From: Moesziomyces globuligerus
Taxonomy: Eukaryota; Basidiomycota; Ustilaginomycetes; Ustilaginales; Ustilaginaceae
Assembly: GCA_030849465.1 (NCBI GenBank)
Contig: JARVLF010000006.1
Location: 372,001-436,000 of the forward strand
Direction of reading: 5' to 3'
Length of the DNA: 64,000 nucleotides
Part shown: positions 56,031-64,000 of the stretch, in pieces
How positions within the stretch are numbered: position 1 is the first letter of the stretch
Layout: every line of letters begins with the position of its first letter
Program-made: the position numbers and the translations under genes
Notes under the pieces: model-generated
The model's input: only the letters and a program-made list of their open reading frames with translations
Database searches by the model: none
What the model was told of the DNA's origin: nothing

Positions 56031-57920
56031 TCAGACGACGCCCCACTCCTTGCGTGGCTGGTTCTGGGGACGCTCGATGCCCCAGCCGCTGCCGGATGCC
56101 GCCGCATTGTTGGCATCCGCAAAGGGGTCGGCAAAGGGGTCGTCGTCGGCTTCCTCCTCCTCGTTCCAGCTGAAGCCCGGGCCGATGCTGGGGCGGTGGT
56201 TCTGGGTGGTGCGCAGCCACTCCTCCTCCTCCGAGTCGTTGAGGTTGGACCACGAGCCTCCTTCGGGTCGCGACGATGCGGCGGCCAGCTGACGAGCGCG
56301 ACCGGGCGCCTGCGCCGCGTGTTCGTCGGCTGAGTCCTCCGACTCGTAGTCGCTGTAGTCAGAGAGCGCGCCGCGCTGCGTGCTGCTCCCCGCCGCCTCG
56401 CTGGCCATCAGACCACGGCGTCCAGCGCCGCCGCCACCCGCGTGTGCCTGCGAGTGCGAGTGGGATTGCGGGTGCAGGTAGCCGGCCGCCTGCTCCTCCT
56501 GGAAGTCGAGGTCGATGAGATCGCTCATCGCGCCCGCACCGCCGCGCGAGGCACCGCTGGCCGCCTCGCCCGTGGGCTGTGGGCTCATGTCGAAGCTGCG
56601 CATGCTGCCGACGCGCGAGTTGTGGCGCTCGATGCGCACGCGCTGCCGCGTCTGCAGCTTCTCGAGCTCGCTGTCGGGCGCATTGAGCCGCGCGTCGGCG
56701 ATGCGCTTGCGCACCATCTCGATCTCGGCATCGTCCGCCCGGATCCTCGCCGCCGTCTTGTTGTGCGCAGTCTGACCCGAGCCCGAGATGGCCGCCAGCG
56801 GCTCGTCGTCGTCCGAGTCGAGCTCGACGGGCTTCGAGAGCCGATCGTACAGCTCGAGCGCGAGGATGATCTGGTCGTTGGCCGAGATGAGCGAGCCGAG
56901 GAACTCCTCGTCCTTGACGAGCTGGACGTAGCGGATGATCTTCTTCCTCTCCACCTTGGTCTTGACCAAGTAGTCCTGAACGCGCGCGTTCTCGGTCACG
57001 CTCTCCTTTTCGCGGTTCACGTGCTGCAGCGCATTGACCAACGCCGTGGCCACCTGCTGCGAGATGGCGAGCGACTGCAGGATGGACGGCTTCTCCTGCA
57101 AGGTGGAAGGGCAGCGGACAAGGGGGATGGAGCAAGGTCAGCGTGCTTGCACCATGATGCGGGAGAGCGGTGGAGTTTGGCTACGTACCTGCTCAAAGTT
57201 GAAGGTGGGACGCTTGACGCCCTTCTTGCCTCTGAGCTTGCTCTTCTTTTCTTCTTCCTTCTGGAGCTGCTCGGCGGCTTTGCGATCGCTGCGGATCTGA
57301 GCCTCGATGCGTTGCTTTTCCTGGAGCTTGCGGTACGACTCTGCGGCCTCGCTCTTTTTCTGCGCTTCGGACTTTTTGCCGCCGCCGCAAGCGTGGTAGA
57401 GGCCGGCGACGAGCTTCATGGAAGGATCGTCCTTGAACTGCTGGTGCCAAGAGAGGAGGACGCGCATGAGGAGCTTGCGCACCGAAGCGTCGACGAGCTG
57501 GTCCTGCGACATGATCTTGATGCGGTCGACGAGCTGATCGTTGGCAAAGGTGGACTGGAAGCGCTGGCCGCAGTTTTCGACGAGCGCCTTGAGGATGATG
57601 AGCGCGCGCTTCTGACCGTGGACGTTGGAGTACTTGAGCTTCTTGCGCAGCGCACGGCTCGCCTCGGAGGGACCGGTGGATTGGAGGTTGATGGCCTCGA
57701 CGAGCTCGGGGATGCCGTCGAACTCCTCCTCTGCATAGCGCTGGGTGCACAGCCGGTCGATCCAGTCGGTGACTGCCGAGAAGGGCTTGCGGTTGCCCAG
57801 ATAGCCCTGGGCCTGATCGGTGAGCTCCTATTTGCGTCGTGATCCGGGGCCAAGCGGTGGTCAGTCCTCTTTGGCGTGTCGCGACGATGGTCATGCTGGG
57901 CATCGACTTACCTTGAGCAT
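56031..57920 (-). CDS. LSB5: Lsb5-like VHS-GAT endocytosis adaptor, three exons
   Basis: Exons 57920-57912 (M-L-K only), 57827-57189 and 57095-56031, with introns of 84 and 93 nt. Product about 570 residues. The VHS domain (about 10-150) has R-A-L-R-K-K-L-K-Y and the W-H-x-Q motif, then a Lys/Glu-rich linker. A GAT domain (about 220-310) with helical R-V-Q-D-Y-L-V and K-I-I-R-Y follows. The C-terminal half is acidic/Ser-rich with W-containing motifs (E-E-E-W-L-R, G-W-G). Yeast Lsb5 links ubiquitin and actin regulators in endocytosis. The 3-residue first coding exon is tentative: an in-frame stop lies just upstream, but an additional upstream exon with another start cannot be excluded. Confidence 0.85.
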
Positions 57921-58996
57921 GATGGGCAGATCCTGGCCCGTGTGTCAGAGAGTAGGCAGGTTGAGTTGTGAGAGATGTCTCGACGGAGCGAGGCTACGAT
58001 GCATGTGGATGCGAGATGAAACGAGGTCAAGGCGGCAGTGATGTGGGGGTCAACGCAGGAGGGGTGCACATGCAACAACGTGCGGATGCGGAGATGCGTC
58101 GCGCCGCGCTGCGCTGCCCTGCGCTGCCCGAGCTGAGCTGAGGCTTGGCTCAAGCGATGGTCGCTTCGGTCGATTCCGAATCTCGGTGGGCATCGATGCG
58201 CAGTCGGGGTCCAAATCGGCTCGAACCGTGTTCGAAATTCGTCACCGTGCGTGCGAGAGCTTGGATGGCCTGTGCAGCGCTCACTGTGCTGCAAGACCTA
58301 ACAGAAACCAACGCTGCGCACCGGCTTTCTCTCAAGCAGGGTCCAACGCCACACAGCACCCGCCAGCCAACGCATATCTCTTTCTTCCCAGCAACTCGCC
58401 TTCATTCGCCCAAGCTCATCTGCGTCGGGTCGGCCCGAGTCTCTTTGTACCTACTGGTCACAGGTACGGCTTCCGTTCATAAATGTGCCCCCCTCGGTGC
58501 GCCCTCGGCAAGTGCTCAAGGCTACGAGTGGGGACAAACAAATGCAGAGAAAAGAAAAATGAGGAAAAAAAAAAATTCCAGAGCTGCTTCAGGGTCGTGG
58601 TGCCGGTGAGGTCGACTGCTCCTTTCTTGCTCCACATAGCCGGTCCACAAGTGAAATCCGGCTGTAGTATTATACCAAAGCCACCCGCCGGCGAGGTCTT
58701 GCAGCCAAGAATCACTTCGATCCCATTTCTGCTTGCGCCCGCTCATCCACTCCACCACCTCCATCCACCCGCTGCCAGGTAGCTAGCTGGCTTCTACTAC
58801 TGGCCGTCTCCTCTCTACTTTGACGTGCTCGCGTGTTGCCAGCACCTGCTCAAGCCAACAGCCCTTGATTCAATTCCACGTGTTCCTGCCGCGGCCCTGC
58901 GCAAACCTTGTTCTCCTCGATTTAAACTCGCCCTTCTTCCCACCCCATCACGCCCGCCCTTCCGCCTATCCCCACCTCGACATCCATCTCGACACC
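57921..58996. other. Intergenic, divergent promoter region LSB5 / bZIP
   Basis: 1.08 kb. An A-run is at 58566-58575, and a CACGTG E-box near 58877-58882 lies in the probable leader of the bZIP gene. The last 130 bp are C-rich. No RNA gene seen. Confidence 0.45.
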
Positions 58997-60010
58997 ATGC
59001 CGCCTGCGCATCGCGGCCCCACCGGCTCGCCCATGGACCGCTGGACGGACGCCTCGCCCAGCGCCATCTCGAGTGGATTCCAAACCGCCATGTCGCTCGG
59101 TCCTCAACCCCGGCTCAACCTAGGCTTGCCTCCAATTGCGCCCGATCTGCCTTCGCAGCTTTCGCAGCAAACATCCGGAGCTGCCTTCAACACGGACGAC
59201 GATGATAATGACGAAGACGACGACGACGCGGAGCCCAACACGTCGGCCAAAAAGACGACCGCCAAGGCTAGGAAGGCCGCGGGTGCGGCTGGCAGCAAGG
59301 CCAAAGATACCAAAGCCGCCCAGCATCGCAAGGAGCAGAACCGCGCAGCTCAGCGCGAGTTCCGACAGCGCAAGCAGCAGTACATCCGCGCTCTCGAGGC
59401 CCGCGTCGAGCTCCTTTCTTCCGATCACGACACCCAGGTCAACCGTCTGCGATATGCACTCCGTCACCTGCTTGCCGAGAACAACTCGCTCCGCACCATC
59501 GTCGGCAGCCTCGCACACTTTATCGGCAAACGCAGCATCGGCGGATGCCTCGTAGAAGCTGGCATGACCCGCGAGATGCTCGAAGCCACCATGAACTCCT
59601 CCAGCGAGAAGGTCATGTCCGAAGCCTGGGCAAACTGGCCCGGTGCTGGCGAGTGCGAAGCGCTCAAGCAACTTCGCAAGGAGAGCAACATCCCCATCGA
59701 AGGACTCCCCGAAAGCAGGCTCGTCAACTACTTCCGCGACGTCCAAAGCAAGAACGCAGCCGACGCTTCGTCCGAACCAGCAGCGACCGCCGACAAGAAG
59801 AAGAGGACCGCGGACGAGGCCACAGGCAAAGACTCGAAACGCAAGCGCAAGACAAACGACACCAATGCTGCCGGTGCGATGGCAGGACAGAGTGCCTCCA
59901 ATGACGCCTCGAGAAACAGCAGCCCGGCGGCCACTGCTGACCACCGCCCCAGCTCGGCGCAGTACGTCTCGTCGCCGCAGAGCATGGCCCAGGCCGAGGT
60001 TCGACAGCCT

Positions 60011-60052
<42 letters not shown>

Positions 60053-61261
60053 CATCAGATGCAGCAGCAGCAGCCCCCGCAACAGATCCCCACGACCCTA
60101 CCCAGCCAGTTCTGGCAACCATCCACCTTCGGAGGCGGAATGCAGATGCGCAACGATGTCGACTCCATGTTCGCCCAAACCTTGCTCGGAGGTGGAAATC
60201 CCGACATGAGCGGTTTTGCTGCCATGACCGGATCCCTCTTCCCCAGCGAAGGCAACATGAGCCAGAACCTTTTCTCGCCACAGGAGCCCATCTCGTTCAA
60301 CAACCTCGTCGCCAGCAGCGGCTCTGGCACGACCAACGGCTCCAACGCCACATCGAGCTTCAACTTCCTAGGCTTCGGCGACGTGCCCGGACCGTCGATG
60401 GCGTCAGCGCCTTACGCACGCGTTCCGCCACAGTCAGGCTCGCCGAGTCAGAGCGAGTCCAAATCCACTGTCCACACGCCGGCGAGTTCGGCGACAGGCG
60501 GTGTCGAGGGCACGTTACTACGCTCCGGCACGCGGGCATCGCCCGAGGAGGTCCGGGCGCTACGCCGCCGCAGCGCGCGTGCGATCGCCCAGGTGAATCG
60601 CATCTGGGCCAAGCGCGGTGCCAACAACTTTCTCAATCTGCCCGTGCAGTATCCGCTAGACGAGGAGGACATGAAGTTCCTCGAAGAGCAGGAGGCCACC
60701 AACCCGCACATCAAGATCGCCTACACGCGTCTACCCAACGACTGGGACGAGGGTGATCTGAGCTCGGCAGCGGGCGCCAGCTCGCCCGGCAGCTCGCGGA
60801 GCAAGACGAGGTACGATATCGAAAAGCAGGCCGAATACTTCCTGCAGATCTCGTACCACGTGCACAACCACAACCTCAATCCGAGCTACAGCTTGCCGCC
60901 TTCGTTAAGGCCTACGCCGCTCCAGCTCTCGACACCGCACGACCATGCGATCGATCTGCTGCCCAATGCGCTGCTCCGCGACAAGATGATCCAGAACCCA
61001 GGCCTCGACATTCACAACCTCATCATCGACGTCATCCGGTTCCTCTCGCCCGCCGAGGGCGCTATGAATCTCGAGAGCAACTGGGTCCTTACCCTGCCCT
61101 TCTTCGTGCGCTACCCGCAGCTGGTGGACCCGACGCTGCTCGCGAACACCAATCGTCAGAGAGCCATGCGCGGCGAGAAGGAGGTCTCCATCGAAGACAT
61201 CTGGAGGGAGCACCGCGCCTTCTCCGAGTACGTCCAGGCCGCGCTCAAGGACATCAGCTGA
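58997..61261 (+). CDS. bZIP transcription factor (Yap-like basic region, DUF3425-like C-terminus)
   Basis: 754 residues from the first true ATG of the frame. An acidic stretch (about 65-80) precedes the bZIP (about 108-170), whose basic region N-R-A-A-Q-R-E-F-R-Q-R-K matches the fungal Yap-type N-x2-A-Q-x2-F-R-x-R-K pattern. A leucine-zipper-like heptad region follows. Poly-Gln at about 340-352 (13 Gln, mostly CAG codons) sits in a long low-complexity activation-like region. The C-terminal domain (about 608-750) has I-D-L-L-P and L-R-D-K-M, as in DUF3425 domains common to fungal bZIPs. Role: nuclear DNA-binding regulator; the target genes are unknown. Confidence 0.87.
60014..60052 (+). repeat. 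CAG/CAA repeat coding poly-Gln
   Basis: Ten CAG triplets followed by CAA triplets and further Gln codons to about 60075, within the bZIP gene. Length polymorphism between strains is likely. Confidence 0.8.
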
Positions 61262-61580
61262 GGTTGGTTGTTGATCGGGTAAACCTCTAATCATCATTGA
61301 CCGGAGCCGGCTTTACGCACCCATTGACTTTGTGTGCGGACGCATGTGTGTATGTCTACTCGGTGAGACGAGGTGAATCGAGGGACCGTTCGTGAGCTGT
61401 TGAGAAGAAATCGTGAGCCGAGGGTTAGGGCAGGACCCTCCACACTCAATTTTGAGCGCTGACACGGATTTGCAAGCAACGGTCAATGGCCGACGCGAGC
61501 CGTTCCGACTACCTCTGTCGTCTTCGTCCTCGATCATCACGATCGTATCCATCGCCCTAGCCTACTCGATCTGCAGGAGG
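61262..61580. other. Intergenic, promoter of IMP2
   Basis: 319 bp between the bZIP stop and the IMP2 start, same strand. An in-frame open stretch runs upstream of the IMP2 ATG but has no ATG. Nothing else recognised. Confidence 0.45.
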
Positions 61581-62756
61581 ATGCTGACGGCAAGTGCTGT
61601 GGCTCGGATTGCGGTGCCGTCAGCTCGCTGCCTCCCGGCATTGCGGAGCACCGTTCGGCCCTTGCAGCCTTCGCTGCTTCGATGCTCGTCATCCTCGACC
61701 GGCCTTGCTGACCCTCAGGCCCGCTCTAGAGGCACCGATGACGCGGTCGCATCAACCTCATCCTCCGCTTCGCCTGGGAGTGGTGGTGGCTCAGAGTCGG
61801 CGGGATCGACGCGGGACAAGCCGCGGTTCTCTCACGCACCGCCTCGGTCGCGGCGGAGCAAGATGCGTCGGACACTGTTCGTGCTGGGCTGGATTCCGGT
61901 TGCTGGCTTCATCACGTCGCATCTGTATAGCCTGGGCAATGTGACAGGAGGATCGATGTCGCCTACATTCAACGGGCCGTACGCAGAGGCGTCTGCGGCC
62001 AACGCGCGTGCCGACCTCGTGCTCCTGAACCGCTGCATCGCATGGGAGCACAGCAGCGTCCGTGCGGGCGACATTGTCACGCTCATCTCGCCGCTCGATC
62101 CACGGCTGCTGCTGACGAAGCGCATCATTGCGCTGCCGGGCGATACCGTCCGCGTGTGGGTGCCGGGCGCTAATGTGAGCTCGGCGAGGTGGACGCGCAT
62201 CAAGATCCCGCCCGGCCACGTGTGGGTCGAGGGCGATGCGGCAGTCGACGTGGTTCCGCGCAGTCTGGAACGCACCGCCAATGCAGCGCGGATGCCGCAC
62301 AACGTCAGGAACAAGAGCAGAGACTCGCGCGAGTTCGGCCCCGTCCCCATGGGTCTCATCACCTCGCGCATCGACTGGATCGTCTGGCCCCCCAAGCGAT
62401 TCGGTCCCCCAGGCCCGCGTCCAACCCCTGCGCCGTCGGGCAACGCCGCACAGTACCCGCCCTCGTTGCCGGAGCAGGCAGGCGTGGATCGGTCAACTCA
62501 GGTCAATCCGAGCCTCGCGCGCATCCTCGACGAGATGACCCAGCTCGCACCAAACGCCCGCGCCAAGGCCCATCCTCAAGACTCGGTCATCAGCCCCTAC
62601 ATCGATTGGAACGACCCCAACGCCCACTCCGACCAGCAACACGACCCGGAGCGAGACGACCGTGCGCAAGCTACACAGAGCACGGCGGACGAGAAGCTCA
62701 AAACCGCCTGGAACAGCCTCAGCAGAGGCGGTCGACTGGGCGACGACGCCGACTAG
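61581..62756 (+). CDS. IMP2: Mitochondrial inner membrane protease subunit 2 (Imp2-like), with long C-terminal tail
   Basis: 391 residues. The N-terminus is Arg/Ser-rich without acids for about 40 residues, fitting a mitochondrial presequence. A membrane helix lies at about 97-113. The type I signal peptidase fold follows, with the catalytic Ser125 in G-G-S-M-S-P-T and Lys180 in L-L-T-K-R-I-I-A-L-P-G-D. G-H-V-W-V-E-G-D (about 214-221) and the short R-S-x-E-F-G-P-V block complete the core at about 265. The enzyme removes sorting signals from proteins of the intermembrane space. Yeast Imp2 has 177 residues; here both an N-terminal extension and a polar tail of about 120 residues are present. 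Convergent with the next gene, 78 bp apart. Confidence 0.88.
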   Translation: MLTASAVARIAVPSARCLPALRSTVRPLQPSLLRCSSSSTGLADPQARSRGTDDAVASTSSSASPGSGGGSESAGSTRDKPRFSHAPPRSRRSKMRRTLFVLGWIPVAGFITSHLYSLGNVTGGSMSPTFNGPYAEASAANARADLVLLNRCIAWEHSSVRAGDIVTLISPLDPRLLLTKRIIALPGDTVRVWVPGANVSSARWTRIKIPPGHVWVEGDAAVDVVPRSLERTANAARMPHNVRNKSRDSREFGPVPMGLITSRIDWIVWPPKRFGPPGPRPTPAPSGNAAQYPPSLPEQAGVDRSTQVNPSLARILDEMTQLAPNARAKAHPQDSVISPYIDWNDPNAHSDQQHDPERDDRAQATQSTADEKLKTAWNSLSRGGRLGDDAD

Positions 62757-62834
62757 CCTCGCATTCGTGCTCCATACACACGCCGTCCGTTCGGCTAATG
62801 ATACACATGCATTGAAGAGCGAACAGACTGAGGG

Positions 62835-64000
62835 CTAGGTTGAGCGGATGGTGAGGGCGTGGAGGATCCGCTCGCGGTGGAGGTCGAGCCATTCGTCCGG
62901 GTCGATGCCTCGGCGGAGGCACCAGACGTCTCCACGAAGCTCGATGTGCTGCCTGTCGCCGTCGGACGCGGGAGCGAGGGAAGCTCGGACGCGATCCTCG
63001 TCCCAGTCGTTCTCGGCCTCGAGAGGCTGCCAGCGCGGGGCGAGCGACCACGCTGTGCCGATGCCGTCATACACGCACTCGCGCCTGGATCTCACCAGGC
63101 CCATCAGCCCACCCCAGGTCACCACCACCACCATCGCCAGGAACGCCCACCGTCCACCGAGCCAGCCTAGCAGTATGGCTGCCGTAAGCACTAGAGTCAG
63201 AGCTACGAGGCTGAGGGTGGCGGTGCGCGATTCGACGGCCCGCGGACAGTGAATCGTAAGCAGCGCAATGGGCTTCCACACCACATGATACACTGGCGCG
63301 TGTCCCAGACCGATGACTTCGACCTCGACATCGTAGCCCTGCAGAGGAGAGGTGGCGGGTGCTTTGCCCTTGTCCTCCGTAGCCTCGGCCGCCAACGCTC
63401 GCAGAGCGTCCCGGAGACGCGGGAGGTCCCAGCCCCAAGCGACGTTACGGCAGACGAGGTGTTTGGACAGGTGGCGATCGTCGGCAAAGCGCTCGAGCGC
63501 CTCCTGCAGCGCCACCGACACGAGCCGGCTGCTTGCCCGCCGCCGCGACCGCCGGAAGAAGATGCCCAGGTCCAAGTCACCTTTCCCACCCAAGAGCTTC
63601 TTCCAGTCCACCGACTCGTCTTCCATGTCCACATCGTCCCCTTCCACTGTAGCCTGATCGTGATCGGAAGCGTTGTGCTCGTCATTCAGCAGCTTCCATG
63701 GTGGCACTGTCCCCCTCTCGAGGCGGCGTCGATAGCGTTGCACCTGCTCGTCGCTCGCAGGAAGCGCTTTACCCTGCGACCTGTCCCATACCTGAAGCTC
63801 CGAATCATCGATCCCGAACCCTTCTGATGGAGGGGTGGTGTTTCCGGTGAGTTCGTCAGCGAGGTTACGCAGACGCTTTCGCCAGGTCGGAGCGCGCCGT
63901 GCGCCGCGGCGGCAGGGTACGTCGTCGGCGAGCGCAAACGGGAGCGCGTCCTGCGGCGTCAACCGCGCCACGGGCAGCTCGACGACGACGCTATCGCGGG
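62835..64000 (-). CDS. Membrane protein of unknown function, 5' end outside window
   Basis: At least 388 residues; the frame stays open through the right window edge, reading D-S-V-V-V-E-L-P-V-A-R-L-T-P-Q before the first internal candidate start (a GTG), so the true start lies beyond 64000. The visible part is Arg/Asp-rich, with W-K-R-L-R-N-L-A-D-E-L near the left, two close hydrophobic segments (about 250-310 of the visible part; A-A-I-L-L-G-W-L-G-G) and a W-L-D-L-H-R-E-R C-terminus. No known domain recognised. A two-helix membrane protein is the only safe description. Confidence 0.65.
   Translation of the reverse strand, partial: RDSVVVELPVARLTPQDALPFALADDVPCRRGARRAPTWRKRLRNLADELTGNTTPPSEGFGIDDSELQVWDRSQGKALPASDEQVQRYRRRLERGTVPPWKLLNDEHNASDHDQATVEGDDVDMEDESVDWKKLLGGKGDLDLGIFFRRSRRRASSRLVSVALQEALERFADDRHLSKHLVCRNVAWGWDLPRLRDALRALAAEATEDKGKAPATSPLQGYDVEVEVIGLGHAPVYHVVWKPIALLTIHCPRAVESRTATLSLVALTLVLTAAILLGWLGGRWAFLAMVVVVTWGGLMGLVRSRRECVYDGIGTAWSLAPRWQPLEAENDWDEDRVRASLAPASDGDRQHIELRGDVWCLRRGIDPDEWLDLHRERILHALTIRST

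Overview
The window is nuclear DNA of a basidiomycete fungus, most likely a smut (Ustilaginaceae: Ustilago, Sporisorium or Pseudozyma type). The reasons are a high GC content, about one gene per 1.9 kb, mostly intronless genes, and the few introns being 77-104 nt with GTRNGT donors and CTGAC-like branch sites. The proteins are also fungal in type (Pso2, Slx1, Lsb5, Ofd1, Acr3, Imp2, carnitine acetyltransferase, yeast-type V-ATPase subunit f). I recognise 34 protein-coding genes, of which two run off the window edges. I see no rRNA, tRNA, transposon or CRISPR array. Species-level assignment is inference.

Layout. 0-11.6 kb: partial Git1-like MFS transporter (-), SET-domain protein (+), UPF0132 membrane protein (-), PI-specific phospholipase C (+), the crosslink-repair nuclease Pso2/Snm1 (-), and a tiny spliced V-ATPase subunit f gene (+). 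13-23.7 kb: a CYP52/CYP86-like P450, arsenite exporter ACR3, NADP-type alcohol dehydrogenase, peptidyl-tRNA hydrolase 2, FGGY sugar kinase and a secreted agmatinase-like ureohydrolase. 23.8-27.2 kb: Slx1 and a SAM-type mitochondrial carrier. 28.2-33 kb: two adjacent secreted enzymes, a phytase/esterase-like protein and a PhoD phosphatase. 33-41.2 kb: PhzF-like protein, epoxide hydrolase, MetX-like hydrolase, Kre9/Knh1-like GPI protein, and an SCP2 protein ending in a peroxisomal signal. 42.2-46.3 kb: Ofd1/Tpa1 prolyl hydroxylase, a four-exon CHY zinc-finger gene and a calycin-like protein.

46.8-49.7 kb is the accessory highlight. Four small secreted proteins lie in tandem on the minus strand. 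All have a signal peptide and the same six-cysteine pattern, and three have matching promoter elements at nearly the same distance from the start codon. They look like a lineage-specific effector cluster that grew by tandem duplication. 51.2-64 kb: carnitine acetyltransferase, a long Ala/Glu-rich protein, the VHS-GAT protein Lsb5, a poly-Gln bZIP factor, Imp2 with a long tail, and a partial membrane protein.

Many neighbours are tail-to-tail with only 58-130 bp between stop codons. Phosphate scavenging is a loose theme (Git1-like transporter, PI-PLC, phytase-like protein, PhoD). DNA repair appears twice (Pso2, Slx1). Otherwise the housekeeping genes do not form a pathway cluster.
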